A DNA stretch of 64,000 nucleotides. Origin: Candidatus Latescibacterota bacterium (GTDB taxonomy: Bacteria > JAAXHH01). The stretch spans positions 1,060,382 to 1,124,381 of the forward strand of contig JAJEAN010000007.1 in NCBI GenBank assembly GCA_022822725.1, read 5' to 3'. Below the pieces are notes generated by a model. That model was not told the origin of the DNA and made no database searches. It was given only the letters and a program-made list of their open reading frames with translations. The position numbers were made by a program, and so were the translations under genes. Position 1 is the first letter of the stretch; each line of letters opens with the position of its first letter. This document shows positions 26,498 to 37,140 of the stretch, in pieces.

Positions 26498-26815
26498 GTG
26501 CCCGGTTTCCCGAATGTGGCAACGGGTGGATTCCCGAAGCCGGACGGACCTTCGTTACCTGATCGATAGTGGCGCTTCCTTCCCCATCCTGTGATACTCC
26601 GGTATGGCATGCGCAGGCCGACGAGGGCAATCGCACGCCTTACAACCAAAATAACGCAAGGCTTAAGTCCTGACAATATGCCCGTGGTACATTCGATGTA
26701 TTTTGTTGAGTTAGTTGCAGACTTCAATCTGGTAGTTGACGCGTCTGGCGGGAATCTTTATATATAGAACTCGGCCGGCCTCGATTCCCCGAGCAGCTTC
26801 CATCCGGAGCAGTAA
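26498..26815. other. Divergent intergenic region between the M28 peptidase gene and pntAA (318 bp)
   Basis: The region is AT-richer than its surroundings, notably 26640-26765. It contains the pntAA promoter at 26736-26764. No small ORF with a ribosome site and no RNA-like fold was recognised. Confidence 0.5.
26736..26764 (+). promoter_or_regulatory. Sigma70-type promoter for the pnt operon
   Basis: TTGACG (26736-26741), a 17-nt spacer and TATATA (26759-26764) give one of the best promoter matches in the window. Transcription would start near 26771, 45 nt before pntAA, which has GGAG six bases from its ATG. Confidence 0.65.
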
Positions 26816-27973
26816 ATGACCATCGGCGTACCTACCGAAACCAGTCCGGGAGAACGGCGCGTATCCATCGTCCCGGCCGGTGTTGGCGCCCTGGTACGGG
26901 CCGGATGCGCCGTCCAGGTATCCGCGGGTGCGGGCCGTGAGGCGGGCATCGCGGACGCGTCCTACGAAGAAGCCGGCGCCCGGATAGTACCAGAGCGCGA
27001 ATCCGTGATTTCCGCATCGGACGTGATCGTGCAGGTAAGAGGGGGCGGCGCGAATCCGGACTCGGGCATGGCGGACGTGGAACTGCTTCGCGAGGACCAG
27101 GTGCTGGTCGGGTTCCTGGAACCGCTGTCCTCCGCCGCCGAAATCAGGGCGCTTGCGCACCGGCGCACGACCGCCTGCGCCATGGAACTGATCCCCAGGA
27201 CTTCCCGGGCGCAGAGCATGGACGCCCTTTCCTCCCAGGCCAACATCGGCGGGTACAAGGCCGCGTTGATGGCGGCCGAATACCTCCCGAAACTGTTCCC
27301 CATGATGATGACGGCGGCCGGGACCATCACGCCCGCCCATGTCTTCGTGGTCGGTGTGGGTGTGGCGGGCCTGCAGGCCATTGCGACCTGCAAGCGGCTG
27401 GGTGCCGTGATCCAGGCCTACGACGTACGGCCGGCCGTCAAGGAGCAGGTCCAGAGCGTCGGGGCGCGATTCGTGGAACTGGAGCTGGATACCGCCGAGT
27501 CCGAAGGATCGGGTGGTTACGCCCAGGCCATGGACGAGCAGTTCTACGCGAAACAGCGGGAGATGATGGCCCGGGTCGTGGCGGAAAACGACGTGGTGAT
27601 CACCACAGCCGCCGTACCCGGAAAACCGGCGCCCGTGCTGGTAACGGAAGACATGGTACGCAGCATGAATCCCGGCTCGGTCGTGATCGACCTGGCCGCG
27701 GAGCGAGGGGGAAACTGCGAAATCACGGAACCCGGCAGGACCGTGGTGAAGCATGGCGTGACCCTCGTGGGCGAATTGAACCTGCCGTCGACCGTGCCTT
27801 TTCACGCCAGCCAGATGTATTCCAACAACATCGTGAACTTCCTGAAGCTGATGATCAACGACGGCGCGCTGGACGCGTCTGTGGACGACGATATCGTGCA
27901 GGGCGCGACCGTAACGCGTAACGGCGAGATCGTCAACGAACTGGTCCGTTCCGTACTTGACGGTGCCGGTTGA
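26816..27973 (+). CDS. pntAA: NAD(P) transhydrogenase subunit alpha, part 1 (NAD-binding)
   Basis: Domain I of proton-translocating transhydrogenase, which couples proton import to hydride transfer from NADH to NADP+. The N-terminus (IGVPTETSPGERRVSIVP), the conserved SMDALSSQANIGGYKA and the Rossmann motif VVGVGVAGLQAIATCKRLGA identify it. The 385-residue length fits the three-polypeptide form, in which alpha is split into PntAA and PntAB. The membrane helices are in the next gene. First gene of pntAA-pntAB-pntB. Confidence 0.95.
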   Translation: MTIGVPTETSPGERRVSIVPAGVGALVRAGCAVQVSAGAGREAGIADASYEEAGARIVPERESVISASDVIVQVRGGGANPDSGMADVELLREDQVLVGFLEPLSSAAEIRALAHRRTTACAMELIPRTSRAQSMDALSSQANIGGYKAALMAAEYLPKLFPMMMTAAGTITPAHVFVVGVGVAGLQAIATCKRLGAVIQAYDVRPAVKEQVQSVGARFVELELDTAESEGSGGYAQAMDEQFYAKQREMMARVVAENDVVITTAAVPGKPAPVLVTEDMVRSMNPGSVVIDLAAERGGNCEITEPGRTVVKHGVTLVGELNLPSTVPFHASQMYSNNIVNFLKLMINDGALDASVDDDIVQGATVTRNGEIVNELVRSVLDGAG

Positions 27974-28022
27974 GCGGGCTTTTACCGGCGAACGTGTCGA
28001 GGAACGTATCGAGGAGTGCCCC

Positions 28023-28304
28023 ATGGGTGAAACCATTGCCATACTGACCATATTCGTCCTGGCGGTGTTCGTCGGATTCGAAGTCATCACCAAGGTCCCG
28101 CCCATTCTGCACACCCCGCTGATGTCCGGTTCGAACGCCATATCGGGGATCACGATCATCGGCGCCATCCTGTCGGCCGGGACCCAGTACTCGACGCTGA
28201 CCACGGTCCTCGGCACCGCCGCCGTGGTTTTCGCCACGATCAACGTGGTCGGCGGCTACCTCGTGACCAACCGCATGCTGGACATGTTCAAGAGGAAGGA
28301 GTAG
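28023..28304 (+). CDS. pntAB: NAD(P) transhydrogenase subunit alpha, part 2 (membrane)
   Basis: A 93-residue membrane protein with three hydrophobic helices (about 6-24, 37-54 and 59-82) supplying part of the proton channel. FEVITKVPPILHTPLMSGSNAISGI is the family signature. The frame is open upstream, but ATG 28023 is set by GAGGAG six bases before it. Its stop is 4 nt before pntB. Confidence 0.95.
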   Translation: MGETIAILTIFVLAVFVGFEVITKVPPILHTPLMSGSNAISGITIIGAILSAGTQYSTLTTVLGTAAVVFATINVVGGYLVTNRMLDMFKRKE

Positions 28305-28308
28305 GCGG

Positions 28309-29709
<1,401 letters not shown>

Positions 29710-29763
29710 CCGTGTTGTGTCGGAATGGATGGAATCAACAACGAACATGGCAAGGAAACCCCG

Positions 29764-30945
29764 ATGGCCGCGATAGGCACGCCGTTGTCCCCTTCGGCGA
29801 CCCGTGTGCTGATGTGCGGTTCGGGTGAACTCGGCAAGGAAGTGGTCATCGAGTTCCAGCGCCTCGGCGTCGAAGTGGTGGCCGTGGACCGCTATCCCAA
29901 CGCGCCGGCCATGCAGGTAGCCCACCGTTCCCACGTCGTGGACATGCTGGACCCGACCGCCCTGCGCGCGGTGATCGAGCGGGAAAACCCCGATTACGTC
30001 GTACCCGAAATAGAAGCCATCGCCACCGGCGCCCTTGTAGACCTGGAATCGGAAGGATATCACGTCGTTCCCACGGCACGGGCCGTCCACCTGACCATGA
30101 ACAGGGAAGGGATACGCCGGCTGGCCGCGGAAGAACTCGGTCTTCCCACGTCGCCCTATCGCTTCGCCGATACCCGAGAAGCCTGCGAACGCGCGGTGCG
30201 CGAGATCGGCCTGCCCTGCATCATCAAGCCCGTCATGAGCTCTTCCGGCAAAGGACAGAGCACGGTGCGTCACGCATCGGAGGCGGACGGCGCCTGGCAG
30301 CGTGCGCACGACGAGACCCGCGGAGGTGCGGGCAAAGTGATCGTAGAGGGATTCGTCGAATTCGACTACGAAATTACACTCCTGACGGTGCGCTACGCAG
30401 GTGGCACGGGTTTCTGCCTGCCTATCGGCCACGAACAAGTCGATGGGGACTACAGGTACTCCTGGCAGCCTCAGCCCATGAGCGAAAAGGCGTGGTCGGA
30501 AGCCAGGCGGATGGCGGAAGAAGTCACCACCGCGCTGGGTGGTCGCGGCGTATTCGGCGTCGAGCTGTTTGTCAGGGACGATGAAGTGATCTTCAGCGAA
30601 GTCTCGCCCCGCCCCCACGATACGGGCATGGTCACGCTCATCTCGCAGGATCTGTCCGAGTTCGCCCTGCACGCGCGGGCCGTACTGGGACTCCCGATCC
30701 CGGAGATCCGCCAGCACGGTCCTTCCGCTTCGGCGGCCCTCGTGGTGGAAGGCGAATCCGACCGGATGAAGTTCGGCAACCTGGCCGCCGCCCTCGCCGA
30801 GCCGGACACCGGCCTGTATCTTTTCGGCAAGCCCGAGGTCTCCGGTCACCGGCGCCTCGGCGTAGCCGTCGCCCGTGGTGCGGACCTCCAGACGGCTCGC
30901 GCGAAGGCGACCCGGGCCATGGAGGCCGTGCGCGTCGAACTGTAG
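29764..30945 (+). CDS. purT: Formate-dependent phosphoribosylglycinamide formyltransferase PurT
   Basis: This ATP-grasp enzyme makes formyl-GAR from formate, ATP and GAR in purine synthesis, independent of folate. [29 protein letters not shown] at the N-terminus, [12 protein letters not shown] (ATP loop), [28 protein letters not shown] (metal site) are diagnostic. ATG 29764 is preferred over 29725: AAGGAA lies about six bases upstream and the resulting 393 residues match E. coli PurT (392). It lies 54 bp after pntB and may share its transcript. Confidence 0.95.
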   Translation: MAAIGTPLSPSATRVLMCGSGELGKEVVIEFQRLGVEVVAVDRYPNAPAMQVAHRSHVVDMLDPTALRAVIERENPDYVVPEIEAIATGALVDLESEGYHVVPTARAVHLTMNREGIRRLAAEELGLPTSPYRFADTREACERAVREIGLPCIIKPVMSSSGKGQSTVRHASEADGAWQRAHDETRGGAGKVIVEGFVEFDYEITLLTVRYAGGTGFCLPIGHEQVDGDYRYSWQPQPMSEKAWSEARRMAEEVTTALGGRGVFGVELFVRDDEVIFSEVSPRPHDTGMVTLISQDLSEFALHARAVLGLPIPEIRQHGPSASAALVVEGESDRMKFGNLAAALAEPDTGLYLFGKPEVSGHRRLGVAVARGADLQTARAKATRAMEAVRVEL

Positions 30946-30990
30946 CCGAGAGTCGCCACCGGCGACGCCTGCATCACCGGTGAAGGAGGG

Positions 30991-31851
30991 ATGATGCACA
31001 GTCAAACGGAACAACGGGTCAATGTGGATGACCGGGACTGGGGCGCCCTCACCCGGGGCGAGCGTATCCGGATGATCGAGGAGGCAGGCTACCTGATTAT
31101 CCCGGACTGGATATCTCCCGAGTATCTGTCCGAACTGAAAGCGGAGTGCGAAAACCTCGAAACCGTCGGCCGGGACTACAGCGAAAAGCAGCGTGGCTGC
31201 AGGGATCCGCATTTAACCAGTCCCAAACTGGCCGAACTCATCGCCTACGAACCCACGGTGCGGTTTCTGGAGGCGTTGTTCGGAGACCGCCTGGTTTTCA
31301 TTCACTATACCTACGACCGGTCCGAGCCGGGTACGCCGGGGATCAGTCTCCATACGGACGGCCAGCCCTACGGCTCGAAGATATTCGGGTACGAGGGGAG
31401 TTGTCCCATCACCGTCCGGGTACTCTACTACCTCGACGACCTGACGCTGGACGTCTCGCCCTTCCGGGTCGTGCCCAGGTCCCACCTCTGCATGCACGCG
31501 GACGCCCACCCGTACAAGCGGTACGAACGCCACCCCGAAGAGGTGGTCGTCCCCTGCACGGCGGGATCGGCGTTGTTCCTGAACCACAGGACGTTCCACG
31601 GCACCCTGCCCAACCGGGGCAAGCGTTCGCGGGCCATGCTCGCGGTGGCCTATCGGCCGGCCTGGGCCGGACCGATCGTCGACGTGGCGCCGCGGGATCC
31701 GTCGGACCTGGAACGGATGCCCGATTCCGTCCGGCCCTTCCTGGGCGATCCCAGCACGCGCACCTACGAGTTCGGCGTCGGTAACAAGCCGGAGGACATG
31801 CCGTCCAGCGCGCCCGGCATGAACCCGAGCCGCTGGGAACGGCGGGCGTAA
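30991..31851 (+). CDS. PhyH-family Fe(II)/2-oxoglutarate dioxygenase (canonical site)
   Basis: A 286-residue oxygenase. The facial triad is intact: His-x-Asp in SLHTDGQPY, distal His in RTFHGTLPNRG, and the 2-oxoglutarate-binding Arg in the following KRSR. SPFRVVPRSHLCMH matches the usual PGSH-type strand. The substrate is unknown. GAAGGAGG abuts the first ATG (30991), so the adjacent ATG 30994 may be the true start. It lies 45 bp after purT. Unlike the proteins at 23148, 47710 and 48669, this one should bind iron normally. Confidence 0.88.
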   Translation: MMHSQTEQRVNVDDRDWGALTRGERIRMIEEAGYLIIPDWISPEYLSELKAECENLETVGRDYSEKQRGCRDPHLTSPKLAELIAYEPTVRFLEALFGDRLVFIHYTYDRSEPGTPGISLHTDGQPYGSKIFGYEGSCPITVRVLYYLDDLTLDVSPFRVVPRSHLCMHADAHPYKRYERHPEEVVVPCTAGSALFLNHRTFHGTLPNRGKRSRAMLAVAYRPAWAGPIVDVAPRDPSDLERMPDSVRPFLGDPSTRTYEFGVGNKPEDMPSSAPGMNPSRWERRA

Positions 31852-32017
31852 CGGGCGGGCGAAACGGGCGGATGGAACCGGCTTGGTGGGCCTGGCGGAC
31901 CGGTGGCCGGACCGAACCGGGCAGACCGGGCCGATTCCGCGAACCCTAAGAACACGAAACCACGGTTCCCTGATCCCTGAAGGGCAGTGAACGTATAGCA
32001 ACCATAGGAGCAACCTC
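31852..32017. other. GC-rich intergenic stretch downstream of PhyH
   Basis: Irregular gggcgg/ccgg-rich repeats (about 31855-31935) follow the PhyH stop; no promoter, terminator or ORF is convincing. Confidence 0.4.
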
Positions 32018-32662
32018 ATGCCGAAGGCCCTTTTCGTCTGGGGAGGCTGGGAAGGACACGAACCCAGGCAATCCCAGGACATCTTCATCCCGCTGCTCGA
32101 ATCGGAAGGTTACGAAATCACGCAGAGCGACACGCTCGATGCATACCTGGACGCGGAATCCATGCCCACGTACGATCTCATCGTGCAGACCGTGACCATG
32201 AGCACGATCACCGGCGCACAGGAAAAAGCGCTACTTGAGACGGTCTCCGCCGGGGCCGGTTTCGGCGGCTGGCACGGCGGCCAGGCGGACGCTTTCCGTA
32301 ACAACACCAACTACCAGTACATGGTGGGCGGGCAGTGGGTGTCCCATCCGGGCGGCATCATCGACTACGAAGTCAACATCATCGATCACGATGACCCCAT
32401 CACGGCCGGGTTGAACGACTTCGCCATGCACTCGGAACAGTATTACATGCACGTCGATCCGTCCAACCAGGTGCTCGCTACCACCACCTTCAGCGGGGAT
32501 CACGACCCGTGGATCGAAGGCACCGTCATGCCCGCCGCCTGGAAAAGGTCATGGGGAAAAGGCAAGGTCTTCCACTGCACGCTGGGTCACGTCGCGGCGG
32601 ATTTCGACGTGCCCGAGGCGCGGGAAATCGTTCGTCGCGGATTGATCTGGTGCACGCGCTGA
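32018..32662 (+). CDS. ThuA-domain protein
   Basis: A 214-residue ThuA-like protein with a class I glutamine-amidotransferase-like fold that usually lacks the catalytic Cys. [28 protein letters not shown] and [19 protein letters not shown] are family landmarks. ThuA was first linked to trehalose/disaccharide use in rhizobia, and homologues often occur with Gfo/Idh oxidoreductases. It stands alone here, between PhyH and the peroxiredoxin. Its biochemical role is unresolved. Confidence 0.88.
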   Translation: MPKALFVWGGWEGHEPRQSQDIFIPLLESEGYEITQSDTLDAYLDAESMPTYDLIVQTVTMSTITGAQEKALLETVSAGAGFGGWHGGQADAFRNNTNYQYMVGGQWVSHPGGIIDYEVNIIDHDDPITAGLNDFAMHSEQYYMHVDPSNQVLATTTFSGDHDPWIEGTVMPAAWKRSWGKGKVFHCTLGHVAADFDVPEAREIVRRGLIWCTR

Positions 32663-32670
32663 TTTTATTC

Positions 32671-32699
32671 TTTACTTTGTTGACCTAAATAGGTATATT
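32671..32699 (+). promoter_or_regulatory. Candidate promoter for the peroxiredoxin gene
   Basis: TTTACT (32671-32676), a 17-nt spacer and TATATT (32694-32699) lie in an AT-rich stretch about 80 nt upstream of the gene, immediately after the ThuA stop. Confidence 0.5.
32683..32694. promoter_or_regulatory. Palindromic operator candidate in the peroxiredoxin promoter
   Basis: The perfect 12-bp dyad ACCTAAATAGGT sits between the -35 and -10 elements and touches the first base of the -10. Such a position would block RNA polymerase if a repressor bound. The regulator is unknown. Confidence 0.45.
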
Positions 32700-32776
32700 A
32701 TCGTGGCCGGAAGACGGATCAGGCCACTGATCACACCACCATATCTCTATAGCAAGCCCATTGCAGGAGGACAGTC

Positions 32777-33409
32777 ATGGCGTTACGTTTAATGGATGAA
32801 GCCCCGGATTTCACGGCTGAGACCACCGAGGGAACGATTCGTTTTCACGAATGGCTCGGTGACGGCTGGGGCATACTCTTCTCCCATCCCGCCGATTACA
32901 CGCCGGTCTGCACGACGGAACTGGGATACATGGCCAACATCGCCCATGAATTCGCTAAGCGGAATGTCAAGATCCTGGCCATCAGCGTGGATCCCCTCGA
33001 TTCCCACCGCGGCTGGATCAGCGATATCAACGAGACGCAGAACGCGAACGTGAGCTATCCGCTGATCGCGGACCCCGACCAGGAAGTCGCGCAGCTATAC
33101 GACATGATCCATCCGAATGCCAACGACAAGATGACCGTGCGGTCGGTCTTCGTCATCGGTCCGGACAAGAAGATCAAGCTGATGCTGACCTACCCCGCGT
33201 CCACGGGCCGGAATTTCGACGAGATCCTGCGCGTCGTGGATTCCCTGCAGTTGACGGCCCAACACAAGCTCGCCACACCGGTGAACTGGAACATCGGCGA
33301 AGACTGCATCATTGTGCCGGCAGTCACCGATGAAGAGGCGGATCAGACCTTCTCCGACATCCGCCGCGTGAAGCCATACCTGCGCTACGTGAAGCAGCCC
33401 CAGGGCTGA
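32777..33409 (+). CDS. 1-Cys peroxiredoxin (Prx6 type)
   Basis: A 210-residue thiol peroxidase reducing hydrogen peroxide and organic hydroperoxides. The active site HPADYTPVCTTE places the peroxidatic Cys at 45 with the conserved Pro and Thr before it. The C-terminal arm WNIGEDCIIVPAVTDEEA is characteristic of the Prx6 subfamily. The start follows GGAGGA at good spacing. It is a single-gene unit with its own promoter and a strong terminator. Confidence 0.95.
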   Translation: MALRLMDEAPDFTAETTEGTIRFHEWLGDGWGILFSHPADYTPVCTTELGYMANIAHEFAKRNVKILAISVDPLDSHRGWISDINETQNANVSYPLIADPDQEVAQLYDMIHPNANDKMTVRSVFVIGPDKKIKLMLTYPASTGRNFDEILRVVDSLQLTAQHKLATPVNWNIGEDCIIVPAVTDEEADQTFSDIRRVKPYLRYVKQPQG

Positions 33410-33487
33410 AAACGACCGCGAACGGCGGCCGCAACGCGAACGGCTGCCGCAATCAGTTCGGCTGCTACAGTAGCTAAAATGAACGAC

Positions 33488-33518
33488 AAAGGCGCCTCTC
33501 TAAAGGGGCGCCTTTTTT
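33488..33518 (+). terminator. Rho-independent terminator after the peroxiredoxin gene
   Basis: A 9-bp perfect stem (AAAGGCGCC / GGCGCCTTT) with a 10-nt loop runs into a six-T tract (33513-33518). It lies about 80 bp after the stop codon. Confidence 0.92.
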
Positions 33519-33546
33519 ATTTGGTCATAATTTCCAAAATATGTGC

Positions 33547-33576
33547 TTGACGGGTGTTCCGTTATCCTGTTAATTG
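33547..33576 (+). promoter_or_regulatory. Candidate promoter for the SPFH gene
   Basis: TTGACG (33547-33552) followed after 17-18 nt by TTAATT/TAATTG (33570-33576) lies in an AT-rich stretch 58 nt upstream of the gene. The -35 is strong and the -10 weak. Confidence 0.4.
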
Positions 33577-33591
33577 ATATCATAATGATAT
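33577..33591. promoter_or_regulatory. AT-rich dyad (Fur-box-like) next to the SPFH promoter
   Basis: ATATCATAATGATAT is a perfect 7-1-7 inverted repeat just after the putative -10. Its composition recalls Fur-family operators (GATAAT-type hexamers); the regulator is inferred only from this resemblance. Confidence 0.4.
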
Positions 33592-33633
33592 TATTTTGTT
33601 ATCCGTTCTACCAGTAATTCGAGGAGGAAAGTC

Positions 33634-34536
33634 ATGATAACGGAACGAAGCCCCATGAAATTCAGTGGCTGGAGGGCGTTGATCTTGCTGATCGTCCTGT
33701 TTCCTTTGACGTTTGTGGTCATGGACTGGGTCATTACGTTCAATCCACCCGTACTGGAGCAGGAAATGAGCGTCAGAGACGTGCTGCTGCTGGTGTTTTT
33801 CTTCTTGCCGGCCCTCGCCGCACTTGGATTCTGCTTCAAGGGATTCTTCACGCTGGAACCGAACGAAGCCAGTGTGCTTACGCTGTTCGGCAAGTACACC
33901 GGGACGGTAAGGGAGCAGGGATTCTGGTGGGTGAATCCCCTCAACAGCAAAGCGAAGATCTCCCTTCGAGCCAGGAATTTCGATAGCGAGCGGCTGAAGG
34001 TGAACGACAAAAACGGCAACCCGATCGAGATTTCAGCCGTCGTGGTCTGGCGCGTGGAAGATACCGCCCAGGCGAGTTTCGACGTGGACGATTTCATCGA
34101 ATACATACAAGTACAGTCCGAATCGGCCATCCGCCACCTGGCCACCAGCTACCCCTATGATCTGACCGAGGGAGAGACCGCCAGCCTGAGGTCGTCCATA
34201 GAAGAAGTTTCCGAAGCACTCGGAAACGAAATACGGGAACGGGTCGCCGCGGCCGGGGTTTCGGTATCGGAAGCGCGGATCAACCACCTGGCCTACGCCC
34301 CGGAAATCGCGCAGGTGATGCTGCAGCGGCAGCAGGCCGATGCCATCATCGCCGCCCGTCAGAAGATCGTGGACGGCGCGGTGGGCATGGTGGAGATGGC
34401 CCTTGAAAGACTGAAGGACCAGCATGTGGTCGATCTGGATGAAGAACGCAAGGCCGCCATGGTGAGCAATCTCCTCACCGTGCTCTGCAGCGAATCGTCC
34501 ACGCAGCCAATCGTCAATACCGGTTCGCTGTACTGA
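33634..34536 (+). CDS. SPFH/Band 7 (prohibitin/stomatin-like) membrane protein
   Basis: A 300-residue protein with two N-terminal hydrophobic segments (about 14-35 and 48-67) followed by an SPFH domain. [32 protein letters not shown] is the domain entry; the helical C-terminal part ([33 protein letters not shown]) supports oligomerisation. Such proteins form membrane microdomain scaffolds. The start follows CGAGGAGGAAAG. It is followed after 24 bp by a 55-residue Arc-like gene. Confidence 0.9.
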   Translation: MITERSPMKFSGWRALILLIVLFPLTFVVMDWVITFNPPVLEQEMSVRDVLLLVFFFLPALAALGFCFKGFFTLEPNEASVLTLFGKYTGTVREQGFWWVNPLNSKAKISLRARNFDSERLKVNDKNGNPIEISAVVVWRVEDTAQASFDVDDFIEYIQVQSESAIRHLATSYPYDLTEGETASLRSSIEEVSEALGNEIRERVAAAGVSVSEARINHLAYAPEIAQVMLQRQQADAIIAARQKIVDGAVGMVEMALERLKDQHVVDLDEERKAAMVSNLLTVLCSESSTQPIVNTGSLY

Positions 34537-34560
34537 CGGGACCGGGGGATACTCGTAATC

Positions 34561-34728
34561 GTGACGGACAAGAAGAAATCCCTGCTGCTGCGCATCAACA
34601 CCGAGCTCTGGAATGACCTCAACACCTGGGCGAAGGATGAATTGCGTAGCGTGAACGCGCAGATCGAGTATATTCTGCGGGCGGAAGTGCACAAACGGAA
34701 GAAGCGGCAACGACGCGAGGAAAATTGA
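34561..34728 (+). CDS. Small Arc/MetJ-like ribbon-helix-helix protein
   Basis: Reading from GTG 34561 gives 55 residues: [20 protein letters not shown], then [19 protein letters not shown], ending in a very basic tail ([12 protein letters not shown]). The pattern of a short beta strand (SLLLRIN), helix, SVN turn and second helix matches Arc-type ribbon-helix-helix DNA-binding proteins. The [10 protein letters not shown] segment is typical. A GGGGG stretch lies upstream. No toxin gene follows. Pairing with the SPFH gene suggests regulation or a shared function. Confidence 0.72.
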   Translation: MTDKKKSLLLRINTELWNDLNTWAKDELRSVNAQIEYILRAEVHKRKKRQRREEN

Positions 34729-34880
34729 AGGGATCGAAACGTGTGCAGGTACACATCTGCAGGTCATTTTGAAACGCGCGGTTCGGCCTGGTCCGGGAGC
34801 GCTGGCAAGGCCGGGCCGGCAGGACTGGGCGGGCAGGGGTAAGAAATCAGGGCATCGTACATGCCCCGGAGACTAGTGGC

Positions 34881-35741
34881 TTGGCGGTTGAGACGAATTC
34901 AGACCTGGATCGGTTCGAAACAACGGGTTTCGTGATCCTGAAGGCGTTCTATCCTGAAAAGGTGGTGGAGGCAGCCCGGAGCGCCGCCGGCGAACTCGTG
35001 GACCGGTTCGCGGATCGATTGATGGAGGCGGGAAAGATCCCGACCGGCCACGCCGATGCGCCCTTCGAGACGCGCCTGGCCCGGATTTGCGAGGACGCCC
35101 CGGACGATGCACCTCATATCTTCCGCAAAGAGCTCCACCTGGCGGGCATGTACGAGGTCTTCTTCCACCCGCCGCTGCTGGATATCGTGGAAACCCTACT
35201 GGGCGAAGAACTCAGGCTGTACCCAAACTACTCCATCCGCCCCAAGCTGCCCGATCACGCCCCGACGCTCGTCTTATGGCACCAGGACGGGGGCTATACC
35301 TATAAGGTCCACCGCGACGGCGATCACAGCGCTGAGACGGTGGATTCCCTGCGCATGATAAACGTATGGTCGCCGCTGGTTCCCGCCCGGGAGGACAACG
35401 GGTGCATGCAGTTCATCCCCGGCACGCACCGGATCGGCATGGCCCGGCACGAAGACCGCGAATTCTACCTCGAAATCACGCAGGAGGACCTGGCGCCCTA
35501 CGTGGACCAGGCCGTGTCCATCGAACTGGACCCGGGAGACATCGTCCTCTTTCATAACATGCTCTATCACCAGGGACTGCCCAATCGCTCTGACGAGGTC
35601 AGGTGGAGCATGGACTGGCGTTATCAGGATGCGCGGCAGCCGACGCTGCGCAGTACGACGGGGCACCTCGCCCGCAGCCGCCTTCATCCCGGGCAGGTGG
35701 TACGCAACGCCGGGGACTGGGCCTGCCGGTCTTTTCAGTAG
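34881..35741 (+). CDS. PhyH-family Fe(II)/2-oxoglutarate dioxygenase (canonical site)
   Basis: A 286-residue oxygenase with an intact His-x-Asp in LWHQDGGY, a distal His in MLYHQGLPNRSDEVRWS and Arg nearby for 2-oxoglutarate. NGCMQFIPGTHRIG is the usual conserved strand. It starts at TTG 34881, with GGAG nine bases upstream; no ATG fits. It is followed within 31 bp by an ABC permease gene. The substrate is unknown. Confidence 0.86.
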   Translation: MAVETNSDLDRFETTGFVILKAFYPEKVVEAARSAAGELVDRFADRLMEAGKIPTGHADAPFETRLARICEDAPDDAPHIFRKELHLAGMYEVFFHPPLLDIVETLLGEELRLYPNYSIRPKLPDHAPTLVLWHQDGGYTYKVHRDGDHSAETVDSLRMINVWSPLVPAREDNGCMQFIPGTHRIGMARHEDREFYLEITQEDLAPYVDQAVSIELDPGDIVLFHNMLYHQGLPNRSDEVRWSMDWRYQDARQPTLRSTTGHLARSRLHPGQVVRNAGDWACRSFQ

Positions 35742-35772
35742 CCGGTCCACGTCCCGCGAACAGGACACTGTA

Positions 35773-37140
35773 TTGCTCAATCTCACCGATACCGGTCTCG
35801 TCTTCCTCCGCGAACTCCGCGGCGCCCTGCGTGAACGCTCCATCGTCATCAACGTCGTCCTGGTCCCCCTGTTCATGTACCCGGTCCTCCTCTGGCTGGC
35901 CTACACGGGGCTCTCCTTCGTCATCGGCCAGACGGAGAACTTCACAGCCCGCGTGATGATCGCGGGCGACGTGGAGCAAGGCGCCGCCCTCGTCCGCGAG
36001 ATCGAAGCCGCGGACCGACTGGAACGCGTGGACCGTGCCGAACGCGTGGTCCGTGCCGAACGCGTGGACGGACTGGAACGCGTGGACAGCTCTGAACGTG
36101 TGGATCGCCCTGATGCAGGGACGTCCGCCGCCCTGGAAGCCGGCGAGGAAGCGATTCGCGACGGCCGGCTGGACCTCCTGGTCGAACTCGCCGCCCGCGA
36201 CGGCGGTTACGCGGAAGACATCGAAGTCCGGCTGACCGGCGACTCGTCGAAGGACCGGAGCCGTATGGCCATGAGCCGGGTCGAAGACGTCGTCAACCGC
36301 CACCGGACGGCCTACCTGGAAAGGGCGGGCAGGGAACGCGGTCTGTCCGGTCCGGCCTACCAGATGGTCTGGATAGAACGGGAGAACGTATCCACCAGCC
36401 GGGACATGGGACGCTTCATCCTGGGGATGGCGGTTCCCATACTCGTCATCATCATGCTGATCGTGGGCGGCATGTATCCCGCCCTGGACGCGACGGCCGG
36501 GGAACGGGAGCGATCCACCTGGGAGACCACCTTGACGGCGGCGACGGACCGCGTCAATGTCCTCGCGGGAAAGTACCTCTACGTGGCCGCCCTCTCGACC
36601 ACGGCCGGCATGCTGAACTTCCTGGCCATGAGCCTCTCCATGCGTACCCTCATGGCGCCGCTCCTGGGCGACCGGATCCAGGACATGAGCTTCACGATCC
36701 CGTGGTCCGCCGTTCCGCTGATCTTCGTGGTAACCGTGCTCCTCGCCCTGTTCGTTTCCGCCTTCCTCATGGTCGTGGCCAGCTTCGCCCGGACATTCAA
36801 GGACGCCCAGTCTCTGGCGGGTCCCTTCGTAACCGTCATGATCATGGTGCCGGCGATCTTCATGCAGTTCCCCGGCCTGGAACTCACGACCTGGCTGGCC
36901 TGCGTGCCCATCATAAATGTCTGCCTGGTCTTCCGGGAAGCCATCGGCGGCATCTATCACTGGCCCCAGATCGGCCTTACCCTGCTGATGGAAATGCTGT
37001 ACATCTGGATCATTCTGCGCATCGCCACGGCGATCACCCGCTATGAAGACATCATGACCGGCAGCTATGAAGGCGGGCTGGGCGGATTCCTGAAACAACG
37101 GCTTCTGCGCCGCAACCCCTCAGGAGGATGGCAACCGTGA
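35773..37140 (+). CDS. ABC-2-type permease (NatB-like)
   Basis: A 455-residue membrane subunit of an ABC exporter resembling NatB. An N-terminal helix (about 24-47) precedes a large extracytoplasmic domain, then five or six helices from about residue 215. GERERSTWETTLTAATDRVNVLAGKYLYVAAL is the cytoplasmic coupling segment typical of ABC-2 permeases. TTG 35773 is preferred, with AGGA seven bases upstream; the longer frame overlaps the PhyH gene. The extracytoplasmic domain contains a Glu-Arg-Val-Asp repeat encoded by 18-bp units. Its end overlaps the ATPase gene by 13 bp. Confidence 0.85.
   Translation: MLNLTDTGLVFLRELRGALRERSIVINVVLVPLFMYPVLLWLAYTGLSFVIGQTENFTARVMIAGDVEQGAALVREIEAADRLERVDRAERVVRAERVDGLERVDSSERVDRPDAGTSAALEAGEEAIRDGRLDLLVELAARDGGYAEDIEVRLTGDSSKDRSRMAMSRVEDVVNRHRTAYLERAGRERGLSGPAYQMVWIERENVSTSRDMGRFILGMAVPILVIIMLIVGGMYPALDATAGERERSTWETTLTAATDRVNVLAGKYLYVAALSTTAGMLNFLAMSLSMRTLMAPLLGDRIQDMSFTIPWSAVPLIFVVTVLLALFVSAFLMVVASFARTFKDAQSLAGPFVTVMIMVPAIFMQFPGLELTTWLACVPIINVCLVFREAIGGIYHWPQIGLTLLMEMLYIWIILRIATAITRYEDIMTGSYEGGLGGFLKQRLLRRNPSGGWQP
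36022..36111 (+). repeat. In-frame 18-bp tandem repeat in the NatB-like permease
   Basis: Five 18-bp units starting gaacgcgtgga encode ERVDRA-like hexapeptides within the extracytoplasmic domain. Confidence 0.92.
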
